Positions 55,399-64,000 of a DNA stretch of 64,000 nucleotides are shown here, one piece after another (the first letter of the stretch is position 1; every line of letters begins with the position of its first letter). This DNA comes from Rhizobium sp. BT04. Its GTDB lineage: Bacteria > Pseudomonadota > Alphaproteobacteria > Rhizobiales > Rhizobiaceae. The DNA is taken from contig NZ_CP125652.1 in NCBI RefSeq assembly GCF_030053135.1, positions 1,612,001 through 1,676,000 on the forward strand, read 5' to 3'. The notes under the pieces are model-generated. The model did no database searches and was not told where the DNA came from. It saw nothing but the letters and a program-made list of their open reading frames with translations. A program made the translations under genes and the position numbers.

Positions 55399-56283
55399 TC
55401 AGTGTTCTTTGTTGGCGTAGACCGAGCGCTTCGTCAGATAGATCAGCACCGTGAAGATCGCCAGGAAGATCATGACCATGAAGCCGGTGCGCTTGCGCTC
55501 CTCGAGATGCGGCTCGGCGGCCCACATCAGGAAAGCGGAGACATCTCGCGAATACTGATCGACGGTCGCCGGCGCGCCGTCGTCATAGGTCACCTGGCCG
55601 TCGGAAAGCGGCTTCGGCATGGCGAGGACGGCGGCGGCATGGAAATACGGGTTGTAATGCTGCCCCTGCTGTATCTCGAAGCCGGCCGGCGGCTCTTCAT
55701 AGCCAGTCAGCAGCGCGTGGATGTAATCCGGGCCGTTTTCCTGATACTGCGTGAAGATGTCGAAAACGAATTGCGGGAAGCCGCGCTCGACTTCGCGGGC
55801 CTTGGCGATCAGCGAAAAGTCAGGCGGAGCCGCACCGTTGTTGGAAGCGGCGGCTGCCTCCGCATTGGCGAAAGGCGCCGGGAAGTGGTCGGAAGGAACC
55901 GCCTTGCGGGTAAACATCTCGCCGGCGGCGTTCGGGCCGTCCTGGACCTCGTAGTTGGCGGCGAAAGCCTTCACCTGCGCCTCGGAATAACCCAGCTCGT
56001 CGAGCATGCGGAAAGGCACGAGGTTCATCGAATGGCAGGCGGAACAGACTTCGGTATAGACCTTGAGGCCGCGCTGAAGCTGAGCCTTGTCGTAATGGCC
56101 GAACGGACCGGCAAAAGTCCACTCTTCCTCCTTCGGCTCCTTCAGCGGATAGTGCGGCGTCGCACCTTCCGCGTGGTGGGCGGATGCTGCTCCGTTCGCG
56201 GGCGCCGCTTCCTCAGCGAAGGCGGCGCTGCCGAGAAGAGCCGCGACGGCGAGCGGCAGAATGCTTGCAACAAGCGTTTTCAT
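55399..56283 (-). CDS. petC: Cytochrome c1 of the bc1 complex
   Basis: 294 residues from ATG 56283. Signal peptide MKTLVASILPLAVAALLGSA. Haem-binding CSACH in YTEVCSACHSMNLVPFR. The sixth haem ligand Met is in the AVLAMPKPL segment. The C-terminal anchor is TGFMVMIFLAIFTVLIYLTKRSVY. It carries electrons from the Rieske protein to soluble cytochrome c. It is the third gene of petABC. Confidence 0.95.
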   Translation of the reverse strand: MKTLVASILPLAVAALLGSAAFAEEAAPANGAASAHHAEGATPHYPLKEPKEEEWTFAGPFGHYDKAQLQRGLKVYTEVCSACHSMNLVPFRMLDELGYSEAQVKAFAANYEVQDGPNAAGEMFTRKAVPSDHFPAPFANAEAAAASNNGAAPPDFSLIAKAREVERGFPQFVFDIFTQYQENGPDYIHALLTGYEEPPAGFEIQQGQHYNPYFHAAAVLAMPKPLSDGQVTYDDGAPATVDQYSRDVSAFLMWAAEPHLEERKRTGFMVMIFLAIFTVLIYLTKRSVYANKEH

Positions 56284-56308
56284 ATTTCTATTCCCTTCCG
56301 TCGCGCGC

Positions 56309-57589
56309 TTACGCATTGGCCGCTGCACTGGCGGCAGCTGTCTTGTTGCGCTTTTCGAGCACCGCTTCGGTGATCGAGTTCGGGATACGGCGCGGTGTTT
56401 CCACCAGGCCGAGAACCGGCATCGCAACCAGGAAGAAAGCGAAGTAGAGAAGCGTGCAGATCTGCGAAATCGTCGTGAACAGGCCTTCCGCCGGTTGAGA
56501 ACCGAGCCAGCCAAGGATGATCGCATTGATCACGAACAGCCAGTAGAACAGCTTGTACCAGGGACGGTAGACGGCCGAACGGACCTTCGAGGTGTCGAGC
56601 CAGGGCAGGAAAAACAGCACGATGATCGCGCCGAACATCACCAGCACGCCGCCGAGCTTGGAGTCGATCGGGCCGATGTTGAAGGTGATCGAGCGCAGCA
56701 TCGCGTAGAAGGGCAGGAAGTACCATTCCGGAACGATGTGGGCCGGCGTCTTCAACGGGTCGGCCGGGATGTAGTTGTCGGCATGGCCGAGGAAGTTCGG
56801 CAGGTAGAAGACGAAATAGGCATAGACCAGCAGGAAGATGGAAACGCCGAGCGCATCCTTCATCGTCGCATAGGGCGTGAAGCGCACCGTATCGGTCTTT
56901 GTCTTGACCTCGACGCCCGTCGGGTTGGTCTGGCCGGTGACGTGCAGCGCCCAGATGTGCAGGACGACGACGCCGGCGATCATGAAGGGCAGCAGGTAGT
57001 GCAGCGAGAAGAAGCGGTTCAGCGTAGGCTGGTCGACGGCAAAGCCGCCGAGCAGGAACTGCTGGATCCATTCGCCGACCAGCGGGAAGGCCGAGAAGAA
57101 GCCGGTGATGACGGTGGCACCCCAGAAGGACATCTGTCCCCAGGGCAGAACGTAACCCATGAAGCCGGTCGCCATCATCAGCAGGTAAATGACGACGCCG
57201 AGGATCCAAAGGATTTCGCGCGGCGCCTTGTACGAGCCGTAATAGAGGCCGCGGGCGATGTGCAGGTAGACCGCGACGAAGAAGAAGGAGGCACCGTTGG
57301 CATGCATGTAGCGCAGCAGCCAGCCGTGGTTGACGTCGCGCATGATCTTTTCAACGGAGTTGAAGGCGATCGTCGTGTCGGCGGCATAATGCATGGCGAG
57401 CGTCACGCCCGTCAGGATCTGCACTATTAGCATGACGGCAAGCATGGCGCCGAAGGTGTAGGCATAGTTCAGGTTCCGCGGAACCGGATAAGCAATAAAG
57501 CTGTCATAGACCATGCGCGGCAAAGGCAGGCGCGCATCGACCCATTTCTCAAGGCCGGTTGACGGCTCGTAGCTGGAATGGCCACTCAT
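56309..57589 (-). CDS. petB: Cytochrome b of the bc1 complex
   Basis: 426 residues with eight hydrophobic segments. Haem ligands are in AMHYAAD / [20 protein letters not shown] and [20 protein letters not shown]. The quinol-site PEWY motif is in [17 protein letters not shown]. It lies 14 nt after petA. Quinol oxidation and the Q cycle take place here. Confidence 0.96.
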   Translation of the reverse strand: MSGHSSYEPSTGLEKWVDARLPLPRMVYDSFIAYPVPRNLNYAYTFGAMLAVMLIVQILTGVTLAMHYAADTTIAFNSVEKIMRDVNHGWLLRYMHANGASFFFVAVYLHIARGLYYGSYKAPREILWILGVVIYLLMMATGFMGYVLPWGQMSFWGATVITGFFSAFPLVGEWIQQFLLGGFAVDQPTLNRFFSLHYLLPFMIAGVVVLHIWALHVTGQTNPTGVEVKTKTDTVRFTPYATMKDALGVSIFLLVYAYFVFYLPNFLGHADNYIPADPLKTPAHIVPEWYFLPFYAMLRSITFNIGPIDSKLGGVLVMFGAIIVLFFLPWLDTSKVRSAVYRPWYKLFYWLFVINAIILGWLGSQPAEGLFTTISQICTLLYFAFFLVAMPVLGLVETPRRIPNSITEAVLEKRNKTAAASAAANA

Positions 57590-57603
57590 TAATCAGTCTC
57601 CCC

Positions 57604-58182
57604 TCAACCGATCTTGATCTTGGTATCGGATATAAATGAAAAGGTCGGAATCGCCAGATTCTGCGGCGCAGGACCCTTACGGATGCGGCCGGCCGTATCG
57701 TAGACCGAGCCATGGCAGGGACAGAACCAACCATTGTATTCGCCGGCCTGGCCGAGCGGCACGCAGCCGAGATGGGTGCAGGTGCCGATCATGACGATCC
57801 AGTTTTCCTTGTCCTTGCCGCCGGAACGGTCGACACCGGTTGCCTGAGCTTCAGGCGGAAGGTTGGCATTGCGGGCGACCGGATCCTTGAGATCTGCCAG
57901 CGGAACATCGGCGGCGGCCTTCACTTCCTCAGGCGTGCGGTTGCGGATGAAAATCGGCTTACCGCGCCACTTGACCGTCAGCGACATGCCGGGCTCGAGG
58001 CTCGCAACATCGACTTCGATAGAGGCGAGTGCCAGCGTCGATGCATCCGGGCGCATCTGGTCGATGAACGGCCAGGCAACCGAAACGGCGCCGACAGCGC
58101 CCGCCATACCAGTGGTGAGATAAAGGAAATCACGGCGAGTAGGCTCTGTCGAAGCCTCGCTTGTCGTTACGTGTTCGCTCAC
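57604..58182 (-). CDS. petA: Ubiquinol-cytochrome c reductase Rieske iron-sulfur subunit
   Basis: 192 residues. N-terminal TAT-type motif TRRDFLYLTTGMAGAVGAVS forms the membrane anchor. The 2Fe-2S ligands are in CTHLGC and CPCHGS. It is the first gene of the petABC operon; the promoter should lie in the 285-nt divergent gap upstream (58183-58467). Confidence 0.97.
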   Translation of the reverse strand: MSEHVTTSEASTEPTRRDFLYLTTGMAGAVGAVSVAWPFIDQMRPDASTLALASIEVDVASLEPGMSLTVKWRGKPIFIRNRTPEEVKAAADVPLADLKDPVARNANLPPEAQATGVDRSGGKDKENWIVMIGTCTHLGCVPLGQAGEYNGWFCPCHGSVYDTAGRIRKGPAPQNLAIPTFSFISDTKIKIG

Positions 58183-58467
58183 GGCCTAACCATCCTCTGC
58201 GCAAATATTGCGGAATTCCGCCCTGCCCCCTCTGCCGGCGAATCGATCTGGACACAATTCGGCCATAGATTCCCCGGCAATCCGGCGCGTTCTAAGCTTG
58301 ATCGCAAATTATGTCCAGTCTTGGCAAGGGGACGAGGGCACAATGTCGCGGGAATATCCGATGAATTTTTTAAGGCAAACACGAGCTTGCCATTATGCTG
58401 CATTGCAACAAAAGGGCCGTCGTGATAGGCGCAGTCGCAGCCACGTCAGCGAGCCGGACCGGAGCGG

Positions 58468-59400
58468 ATGAGAGACACGATTTTTTGCGTATTCAGCGTT
58501 CTCACCACCCTCGTTCTCGCCATCGTCTCGCTGCGCTACGTCAAAGATTTCTATCTGCTTTCCTTCTTTTACAGCTTCCAGGTCCATCTGGCAGTGGCCG
58601 CAGCGGCGGCGTCTATCGCAGCCCTTCTCGTCAAGCGGCACTGGTATGCGCTGCTGACGCTCGGCGTATCCGTGGTCCTTGTCGTCCACGGCGTCGTGAT
58701 GATGCGCGAGTTCGTCGAACCCGCTGTCGAAGAGAACCGCCCGGCCCTCTTCAAGCTGATGTCTTTCAATATCGAGAATGATAATTTCGCCAACGGCGCT
58801 GATATCGCCGACATGGCCATCGCCTCCGGTGCCGATGTCGTCAACATCCTGGAAGCCGAACCGGTTTTGTCGGAACTGCCACGGCTGTTGAAGACCTATC
58901 CCTATTACGTCGGCTGCGGTGTCGGCATGCAGGAATGCGATACGCTGGTGCTGTCGAAGCGCCCGCTCATCGAACCGCGCATCCGCAATCTCGGGCTGCT
59001 CTGGCGCAACCGGCTGACGATCGCGACGGTCGATTTCGACGGTCAGAAGGTCAATTTCCTCGCGGCGCACCTGACCAAACCCTATTATGACGAATTCCAC
59101 GGCCTTGAGATCGAAGACTTAGCCGAGATTATCCCGACCCTGCCGGGACCGCTTGTCCTTGCCGGTGATTTCAATACGTCTATCCTGGCGCCCGACGTGC
59201 AGTATCTCATGCGCAGCCGGGGCCTCAGCACGGTATCGCTGGAGCCGGCGACATGGCCGATCGCTGCAGGCGCCTTCGGCATTCCGATCGATCACGTTTT
59301 CAGCAAAGCGCCTCTGCGGCTGAAATCGGTCCGCCGCATCAAGGAGAGTTTCGGTTCAAATCATTTTGGCCTGATGGCGGAATTCGTCGTCGATCCCTGA
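58468..59400 (+). CDS. Endonuclease/exonuclease/phosphatase (EEP) family membrane protein
   Basis: 310 residues. Two or three N-terminal hydrophobic segments (about 1-85) precede an EEP catalytic domain: LMSFNIENDNF, then ILEAEP, FLAAHLTKPYY, VLAGDFNTS and a final SNHFGLMAEFVV, with the metal and His residues in place. It resembles membrane-bound EEP proteins of rhizobia whose substrates (phosphoester lipid or nucleic acid) are not known. Its last 45 nt overlap the 3' end of the convergent ABC transporter gene. Confidence 0.88.
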   Translation: MRDTIFCVFSVLTTLVLAIVSLRYVKDFYLLSFFYSFQVHLAVAAAAASIAALLVKRHWYALLTLGVSVVLVVHGVVMMREFVEPAVEENRPALFKLMSFNIENDNFANGADIADMAIASGADVVNILEAEPVLSELPRLLKTYPYYVGCGVGMQECDTLVLSKRPLIEPRIRNLGLLWRNRLTIATVDFDGQKVNFLAAHLTKPYYDEFHGLEIEDLAEIIPTLPGPLVLAGDFNTSILAPDVQYLMRSRGLSTVSLEPATWPIAAGAFGIPIDHVFSKAPLRLKSVRRIKESFGSNHFGLMAEFVVDP

Positions 59401-61269
59401 GCTCTGATCCTCGTCCGCCGCCAGGAAGCCGCCGGACTGACGCGCCCAGAGTTCGGCATAGAGCCCGCCGCGGGAAAGCAGTTCGTCGTGGCTGCCCTCC
59501 TCGATGATCCGGCCGAGATCGACGACGATCAGCCGGTCGAGTGCTGCGATCGTCGACAGCCGATGGGCGATCGCAAGCACGGTCTTGCCCGCCATGATCC
59601 GATGAAGATTGGACTGGATCGCTTCCTCCACTTCCGAATCGAGCGCCGACGTCGCTTCGTCGAGAACGAGGATCGGGGCGTCCTTTAGCATGACCCGGGC
59701 AATGGCGATGCGCTGGCGCTGGCCGCCTGACAATTTGACGCCGCGTTCGCCGACATGCGCATCAAAACCTCTGCGCCCCTGCTGATCCTGCAGGCGCTCG
59801 ATGAAGTCGATGGCTTCGGCGCGCCTGGCCGCCTCGACCAGCCGTTCCTCGCCGGCATCCGGCCGGCCGAACAGGATATTGTCGCGCACCGAACGATGCA
59901 GCAGCGACGTGTCCTGGCTGACGACGCCGATCTGCATCCTGAGGGTTTCTTGTGTCACGGCGGATATATCCTGGCCGTCGACGAGGATGCGGCCGTCCTG
60001 AATATCGTAGAGGCGCAGCAGCAGGTTCATCAGCGTCGATTTCCCCGCACCGGAACGGCCGACGATCCCGACCTTTTCGCCCGGGCGGATGGTGAGCGAG
60101 AAATTTTCGACGACCGGTTGGTGATCTTTGCCGTAGCGGAAGGAAATATTGTCGAAACGAATACCCGGCTGCCGGATCACCAGGTTCTTCGCATCGGCCC
60201 GATCGACGAGCCCCAGCGGCTGGGAGATCAGCTCGGCGGCATTCTGGATGGTGCCGAGATTGCGCATGATGCCGTTGAACTGCGTCATCAGCCGCCCCAA
60301 CAGGAAATTCAGCCGGAGCACCAGCGCCAGCGAGAAGGCCACCGCACCGGAGCTGACCAGGCCGCGCAGCCAGAGATCGACGCTCAACCCCGCCATCGTC
60401 ACGATCATCAGTCCGGAGAGCAGCGCCATTGAGGCCCTGACGCCGGTGATGAACCGCGTGAAGCGCAGCACCGTGTCCTGATAGATGTCGAAGCCCTGCC
60501 GCATATAGCGGTCGCTCTCCTCGTCACGGGCAAACAGCTTCAGCGTCTGCATATTGCTGTAGGAATCGACCATCCGGCCGTTCAGCATCGATCCGGCCTC
60601 CGCCGTTTCGCGCGAATGATGGCGGATCCGCGGAACGAAGTGGCGTGCAAGCAGGCCGAAGGCGCCAAGCCAGAACAACACGACGGCGGCAAGGGAAAAG
60701 TCCAGCCGGGCGACGAGCACGAGCGTCGTCGCGGCATAAATGCCGACGAACCAGGCGCTTTCCATCAGTGAGGTAACGAGATCGCCGGTCGCCTGCCCTG
60801 CCGACCAGACCTTGGTGACGATGCGTCCGGAGAAATCGCTCTGGAAGAACGACAAAGACTGCCTGGAGACATGGAGATAGGATTGCCAACGTGCTAGATT
60901 GTAAAAACCAGGTGTGATCACCTGCTGATCGACAAGCGCGATCAGGAAGGCGACGACGAAGCGCACGATCCCGATGAGAGCGAGCATGCCGAACAGCTCG
61001 CCGCCATGGGCTGCGAGAAGACCGCTCCAGCCGGTGCCGGGCGTGATGCTGCCGAGGATATCGACCAGCCGCCCGACGAACCAGAAGAGCGCCGCCTCGA
61101 TCGCCGCCGACGTGCCGCCGAGAACGAGCATGGCGATGAAGGGCATCTTCGCCTGGCCGATATAGAACCAGATGAATCCGAGCGTCGAGCGCGGAGGCTG
61201 GAGATTGGCGCGTGGACGAAACGGATCGATCCAGGTCTCGAACAGGCGGAGGATGGGGCTTAAGATCAT
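59356..61269 (-). CDS. ABC exporter with fused permease and ATPase domains
   Basis: 637 residues (MsbA/lipid-exporter-like half-transporter). Six transmembrane segments lie within about 35-330, then the nucleotide-binding domain with Walker A GRSGAGKSTLMN, signature KLSGGQRQRIAIAR, Walker B ILVLDEATSALDSE and H-loop AIAHRLSTIA. It is paralogous to the exporter at 62376-64000; the two may form a heterodimer or separate homodimers. The substrate is unknown. Confidence 0.92.
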   Translation of the reverse strand: MILSPILRLFETWIDPFRPRANLQPPRSTLGFIWFYIGQAKMPFIAMLVLGGTSAAIEAALFWFVGRLVDILGSITPGTGWSGLLAAHGGELFGMLALIGIVRFVVAFLIALVDQQVITPGFYNLARWQSYLHVSRQSLSFFQSDFSGRIVTKVWSAGQATGDLVTSLMESAWFVGIYAATTLVLVARLDFSLAAVVLFWLGAFGLLARHFVPRIRHHSRETAEAGSMLNGRMVDSYSNMQTLKLFARDEESDRYMRQGFDIYQDTVLRFTRFITGVRASMALLSGLMIVTMAGLSVDLWLRGLVSSGAVAFSLALVLRLNFLLGRLMTQFNGIMRNLGTIQNAAELISQPLGLVDRADAKNLVIRQPGIRFDNISFRYGKDHQPVVENFSLTIRPGEKVGIVGRSGAGKSTLMNLLLRLYDIQDGRILVDGQDISAVTQETLRMQIGVVSQDTSLLHRSVRDNILFGRPDAGEERLVEAARRAEAIDFIERLQDQQGRRGFDAHVGERGVKLSGGQRQRIAIARVMLKDAPILVLDEATSALDSEVEEAIQSNLHRIMAGKTVLAIAHRLSTIAALDRLIVVDLGRIIEEGSHDELLSRGGLYAELWARQSGGFLAADEDQSSGIDDEFRHQAKMI

Positions 61270-61431
61270 AGAAAACGATATAGGCGGATAAGGAGGACCG
61301 GCAAAGAGAATGAAATGCCGACAAACCTTATATTTTTGTAATGATCGATAACATCGGCGGCATCGCTATTGATTGCCCCGGAACCGGTCACAATCTGACA
61401 CTACGATGGCGCTTCACCGGAGATAGGTTTC

Positions 61432-61662
61432 ATGGAAACGAAAATGCTCGATGCGCATATTCCGCTTCCGCTTGCAGAGAGGCTCGACGCCCTGGCCATC
61501 GACCTAGCGCTGCCGCGCGACGAGATCGTCGCAGAGGCCCTCGCCGCCTGGCTCGACCAGGAAGAGCGCCGCCGCATCGTGGCGCTGCGCACGATCGCAG
61601 CCGCCAACACCATCGTCATCGTTGAACATGACCGCGTGATCGACTGGGCCGACAGCCTTTGA
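61432..61662 (+). CDS. Orphan ribbon-helix-helix antitoxin-like protein
   Basis: 76 residues. The RHH motif is HIPLPLAERLDALAIDLALP, then DEIVAEALAAWLDQEERRR, and a C-terminal tail VEHDRVIDWADSL like that of RHH antitoxins paired with ParE/RelE toxins. SD GGAG lies before ATG. No toxin gene follows on this strand; the next element is a decayed parE on the opposite strand. Confidence 0.8.
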   Translation: METKMLDAHIPLPLAERLDALAIDLALPRDEIVAEALAAWLDQEERRRIVALRTIAAANTIVIVEHDRVIDWADSL

Positions 61663-61701
61663 GCGGATAAGAGGTAACAAAAGGCATGGTCCCGACGGCC
61701 A

Positions 61702-62013
61702 TCAATCCTTGACAGAATGCCGACAACGTCCCGGCGGCCGTGCAGGACGCGCAAGATCATAACGACATCACACTCGATGAGATAATAGGCGCGAATATCC
61801 TCGAAACCTGAAACAGGCCACGATCGAACGTCGGTCAAATTTGAATTGCCGAATGTTTTCGGTGTACCTGAGTTAGGATAGTCGAGAAGGCGTGTGAAAG
61901 ACTGCTCGGTCGCGCGCAGGAACCGCAGGCCGAGTTCCTCTCCGCCATGCTCCGAGAGATAGGCAAACTGCGAGAATATCGACCCGGGCTGCCGGCTTGA
62001 CTGTAAGCCTCAC
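61702..62013 (-). pseudogene. ParE-type toxin, frameshifted
   Basis: GTG at 62013 opens VRLTVKPAARVDI. A one-base shift near 61980 is then needed to read FSQFAYLSEHGGEELGLRFL and further VRSWPVSGFEDIRAYYL and MILRVLHGRRDVVGILS, which are ParE/RelE features. After the shift no normal stop follows in frame at the expected end; TGA at 61702-61704 in another frame marks the probable original end. As it stands no full-length toxin can be made. Confidence 0.78.
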
Positions 62014-62278
62014 AGCGACTTCTTTTTGCCCCGCGTGGCCAGCAACTCGACTGCTTCTTTTCTCAGATCGTTCCAGAACGCGGGCGTTGCCTCCACCGCA
62101 TCGCCCGACGCCAAGCCCTCAAGCAGTAAAGCCTCAAGCCGCGCCTCGTTTCACGCGCCTGTGCATCGCGAACAAGGCCACGGAAATATTCGCTGACATT
62201 GCCATAGCCCTTGCTGGCCATCTGACTTTCGACAAAGGCCTTGAGGCTATCCGGCAGCGAGATCGTCACGGTCGCCAT
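62010..62278 (-). pseudogene. ParD-type antitoxin, frameshifted
   Basis: The N-terminus MATVTISLPDSLKAFVESQ and KGYGNVSEYFRGLVRDAQAR is a clean ParD RHH domain. Near 62148 one base is missing. Continuing in the +1 frame gives EARLEALLLEGLASGDAVEA and PAFWNDLRKEAVELLATRG to TGA 62010-62012, which overlaps the parE GTG (GTGA). In the annotated frame the protein would end in an unrelated Arg-rich tail after about residue 43. The DNA-binding half could still be made. Confidence 0.8.
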
Positions 62279-62375
62279 AGGCGATATCCTTGTTGAGATG
62301 AGGAAATGTAACTGCTTTCTTAACTGTTCTCAACAATTAAGAAACCCTCCCCGCTTTCGCGGGAAGGGTCGATCG

Positions 62376-64000
62376 TTATTCCGCGGCCTCTTCCGCTTCC
62401 TCCGCGTGATCGGAGAGGAAGCCGCCGGACTGGCGGTTCCAGAGGTCGGCGTAGATGCCGCCACTCTCGATCAGTTCGGCATGCGAACCGGCCTCGATGA
62501 TCCGGCCTTTGTCGAGCACGATCAGCCGGTCCATTTCCGTCAGCGTCGAAAGCCGGTGAGCGATCGCGATCACCGTCTTGCCTTCCATCAGGGCGAAGAG
62601 GTTTTCCTGGATCGCCGCCTCGACTTCCGAATCGAGCGCCGAGGTTGCCTCGTCGAGCACCAGGATCGGCGCGTCCTTGAGGAAGACGCGGGCGATCGCG
62701 ATACGCTGCCGCTGGCCGCCTGACAGTTTGACGCCGCGTTCGCCGACCTGCGCGTCGAGCCCCGCGCGGCCCTGCATGTCGACGAGCCCCTCAATGAACT
62801 CCCACGCATTGGCGCGTTTGGCGGCCTCGATCACCTCGGCATCGGTCGCCTCCGGCCGGCCATAGGCGATGTTGTCGCGGATCGAGCGATGCAGCAGCGA
62901 GGTGTCCTGCGTCACCACGCCGATCAGCGAACGCAGGCTCTCCTGCGAGACGCCTGATATATCCTGCCCGTCGATGGTGATGCGGCCGCCCTCCAGATCG
63001 TAAAAGCGGAGCAGCAGGTTCATCAGCGTCGTCTTGCCGGCGCCGGAGCGGCCGACGAGGCCGACCTTCTCGCCCGCCTTGATATCGAGCGACAGATTGT
63101 CGATGACACCCTTGCTCTTGCCGTAGTGGAAGCGGATGCGGTCGTAGTGGATCGCGCCCTTCTTCGCCGTCAAGACGGGTGCCCCCGGCTTGTCGACGAT
63201 GTCATGCTGTTTGCTCATCATCTCCATGCCGTCATAGACCGTGCCGATATTCTCGAACAGCGCCGAGACTTCCCACATGATCCATTGCGACATGCCGTTG
63301 ACGCGCATGGCAAGACCGATGGCTATGGCGATGGCGCCGACCGAGATCGCCCCGTTCAGCCAGAACCAGATCGACAGGCCGGAGACGACGAAGAGCGCAA
63401 CGCAGTTGTTGAGGTAGACGCTGATGTGGAACAGCGTCACCTTGCGCATCTGCCTGTGCACGGTCTGCAGGAACTCGTCCATGCCCTCCTTGGCATAGAC
63501 CTCCTCGCGGCCGGCATGCGAAAACAGCTTGACGGTTGCGATGTTGGTGTAGCTGTCGACCACACGCCCCGTCATCATCGAGCGTGCATCCGCCTGCTGC
63601 GCCGCGATCTTGCGAAGCCGCGGCACGAAATAGGCGACGATGCCGATATAGACGGCGAGCCAGACGAGGATCGGGATCATCAGCCGCCAGTCGGCCGCTG
63701 CGATGACGATGATCATCGTCAGGAAGTACGTCACGACATAGACGAAGACGTCGAGGATCTTCATCACCGTTTCGCGCACGGCAAGCGAGGTCTGCATCAC
63801 CTTTGTCGCGACGCGCCCGGCAAACTCGTTGGCGAAGAACGTCATGCTGTGGCGCAGCAGGAAGCGGTGCATCTGCCAGCGGGCGCTCATCGGATAATTG
63901 CCGAGCAGCATCTGGTGCATGATGAGGGAATCGAGCCCGGCCGCCAGCGGCAAGCCGACCAGTACCAACGCCGCCATCCAGAAGAGCTTGTGGCCCTCCG
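62376..64000 (-). CDS. ABC exporter with fused permease and ATPase domains (partial, 5' end outside)
   Basis: At least 541 codons; the frame is open to the window edge (EGHKLFWMAALVLVG precedes the first internal ATG). Motifs: Walker A GRSGAGKTTLMN, Q-loop VTQDTSLLHRS, signature KLSGGQRQRIAIAR, Walker B ILVLDEATSALDSE and H-loop AIAHRLSTLT. The tail is acidic (DHAEEAEEAAE). It is a paralogue of the exporter 1.1 kb downstream in the same orientation. Confidence 0.92.
   Translation of the reverse strand, partial: EGHKLFWMAALVLVGLPLAAGLDSLIMHQMLLGNYPMSARWQMHRFLLRHSMTFFANEFAGRVATKVMQTSLAVRETVMKILDVFVYVVTYFLTMIIVIAAADWRLMIPILVWLAVYIGIVAYFVPRLRKIAAQQADARSMMTGRVVDSYTNIATVKLFSHAGREEVYAKEGMDEFLQTVHRQMRKVTLFHISVYLNNCVALFVVSGLSIWFWLNGAISVGAIAIAIGLAMRVNGMSQWIMWEVSALFENIGTVYDGMEMMSKQHDIVDKPGAPVLTAKKGAIHYDRIRFHYGKSKGVIDNLSLDIKAGEKVGLVGRSGAGKTTLMNLLLRFYDLEGGRITIDGQDISGVSQESLRSLIGVVTQDTSLLHRSIRDNIAYGRPEATDAEVIEAAKRANAWEFIEGLVDMQGRAGLDAQVGERGVKLSGGQRQRIAIARVFLKDAPILVLDEATSALDSEVEAAIQENLFALMEGKTVIAIAHRLSTLTEMDRLIVLDKGRIIEAGSHAELIESGGIYADLWNRQSGGFLSDHAEEAEEAAE

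Overview
The window is GC-rich alphaproteobacterial chromosome and fits Rhizobium (R. etli / R. leguminosarum group). The evidence is a divergent dctA / dctBD locus with a sigma-54 promoter, an lrp-trxB-lsrB-type block followed by two tandem AbcR-type sRNAs, a petABC operon, BA14K and DUF2125 proteins, and a Rhizobiales-style palindromic intergenic repeat. No rRNA, tRNA, CRISPR array, prophage or intact insertion sequence was seen.

Layout. 0-5 kb: C4-dicarboxylate uptake (dctA, dctB, dctD), the carbon supply system of nitrogen-fixing bacteroids. 5-10.8 kb: Lrp-family regulator, thioredoxin reductase, LsrB/VtlR-type regulator, two AbcR sRNAs, ArsR regulator, MFS exporter and an Old Yellow Enzyme. 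11-14 kb: a streptomycin-kinase-like gene and a LysR/oxidoreductase pair. 14-26 kb: Ca2+/H+ antiporter, two polysaccharide-type genes, a Phd/VapC toxin-antitoxin (TA) pair, aspartate aminotransferase, a membrane glycosyltransferase, a PQQ-type sugar dehydrogenase and an EamA transporter. 26-33 kb: cold shock protein, BA14K protein, SDR/HxlR pair, a MarR-OmpR-histidine kinase operon (petP/petR type), a decayed branched-chain aminotransferase and small envelope proteins. 33-43 kb: housekeeping genes (MBL hydrolase, CsaA-like, proC, ybjN, ubiK, lgt, midA, pgeF, M24-fold hydrolase, prs). 43-52.5 kb: DUF2125 protein, rplY, a GGDEF-EAL protein with an orphan periplasmic binding protein, pth, GNAT, clpS, an AbrB/PIN TA pair and ychF. 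52.5-64 kb: membrane protein, two MaoC genes, apt, petCBA, an EEP-family enzyme, and two paralogous ABC exporters separated by TA remnants.

How the parts fit. DctB/DctD sense dicarboxylate and activate dctA through sigma-54. In relatives the LsrB/VtlR regulator controls the AbcR sRNAs that repress many ABC uptake genes, and here the two sRNAs lie directly downstream of it. petABC (cytochrome bc1) and the petP/petR-like regulators, which are adjacent in Rhodobacter, are about 25 kb apart here. The GGDEF-EAL gene paired with a solute-binding protein resembles a ligand-sensing c-di-GMP module.

Most noteworthy signals: tandem AbcR sRNAs with matching promoters and terminators; a multiply frameshifted ilvE remnant; a parDE module in which both genes carry a frameshift; a perfect 20-bp-arm palindrome ahead of a vapBC pair; an interspersed palindromic repeat whose ends supply stop codons to flanking genes; and an M24-fold enzyme with substituted metal ligands. 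Start sites were chosen by eye from Shine-Dalgarno (SD) spacing and family alignment from memory. No database search was run.
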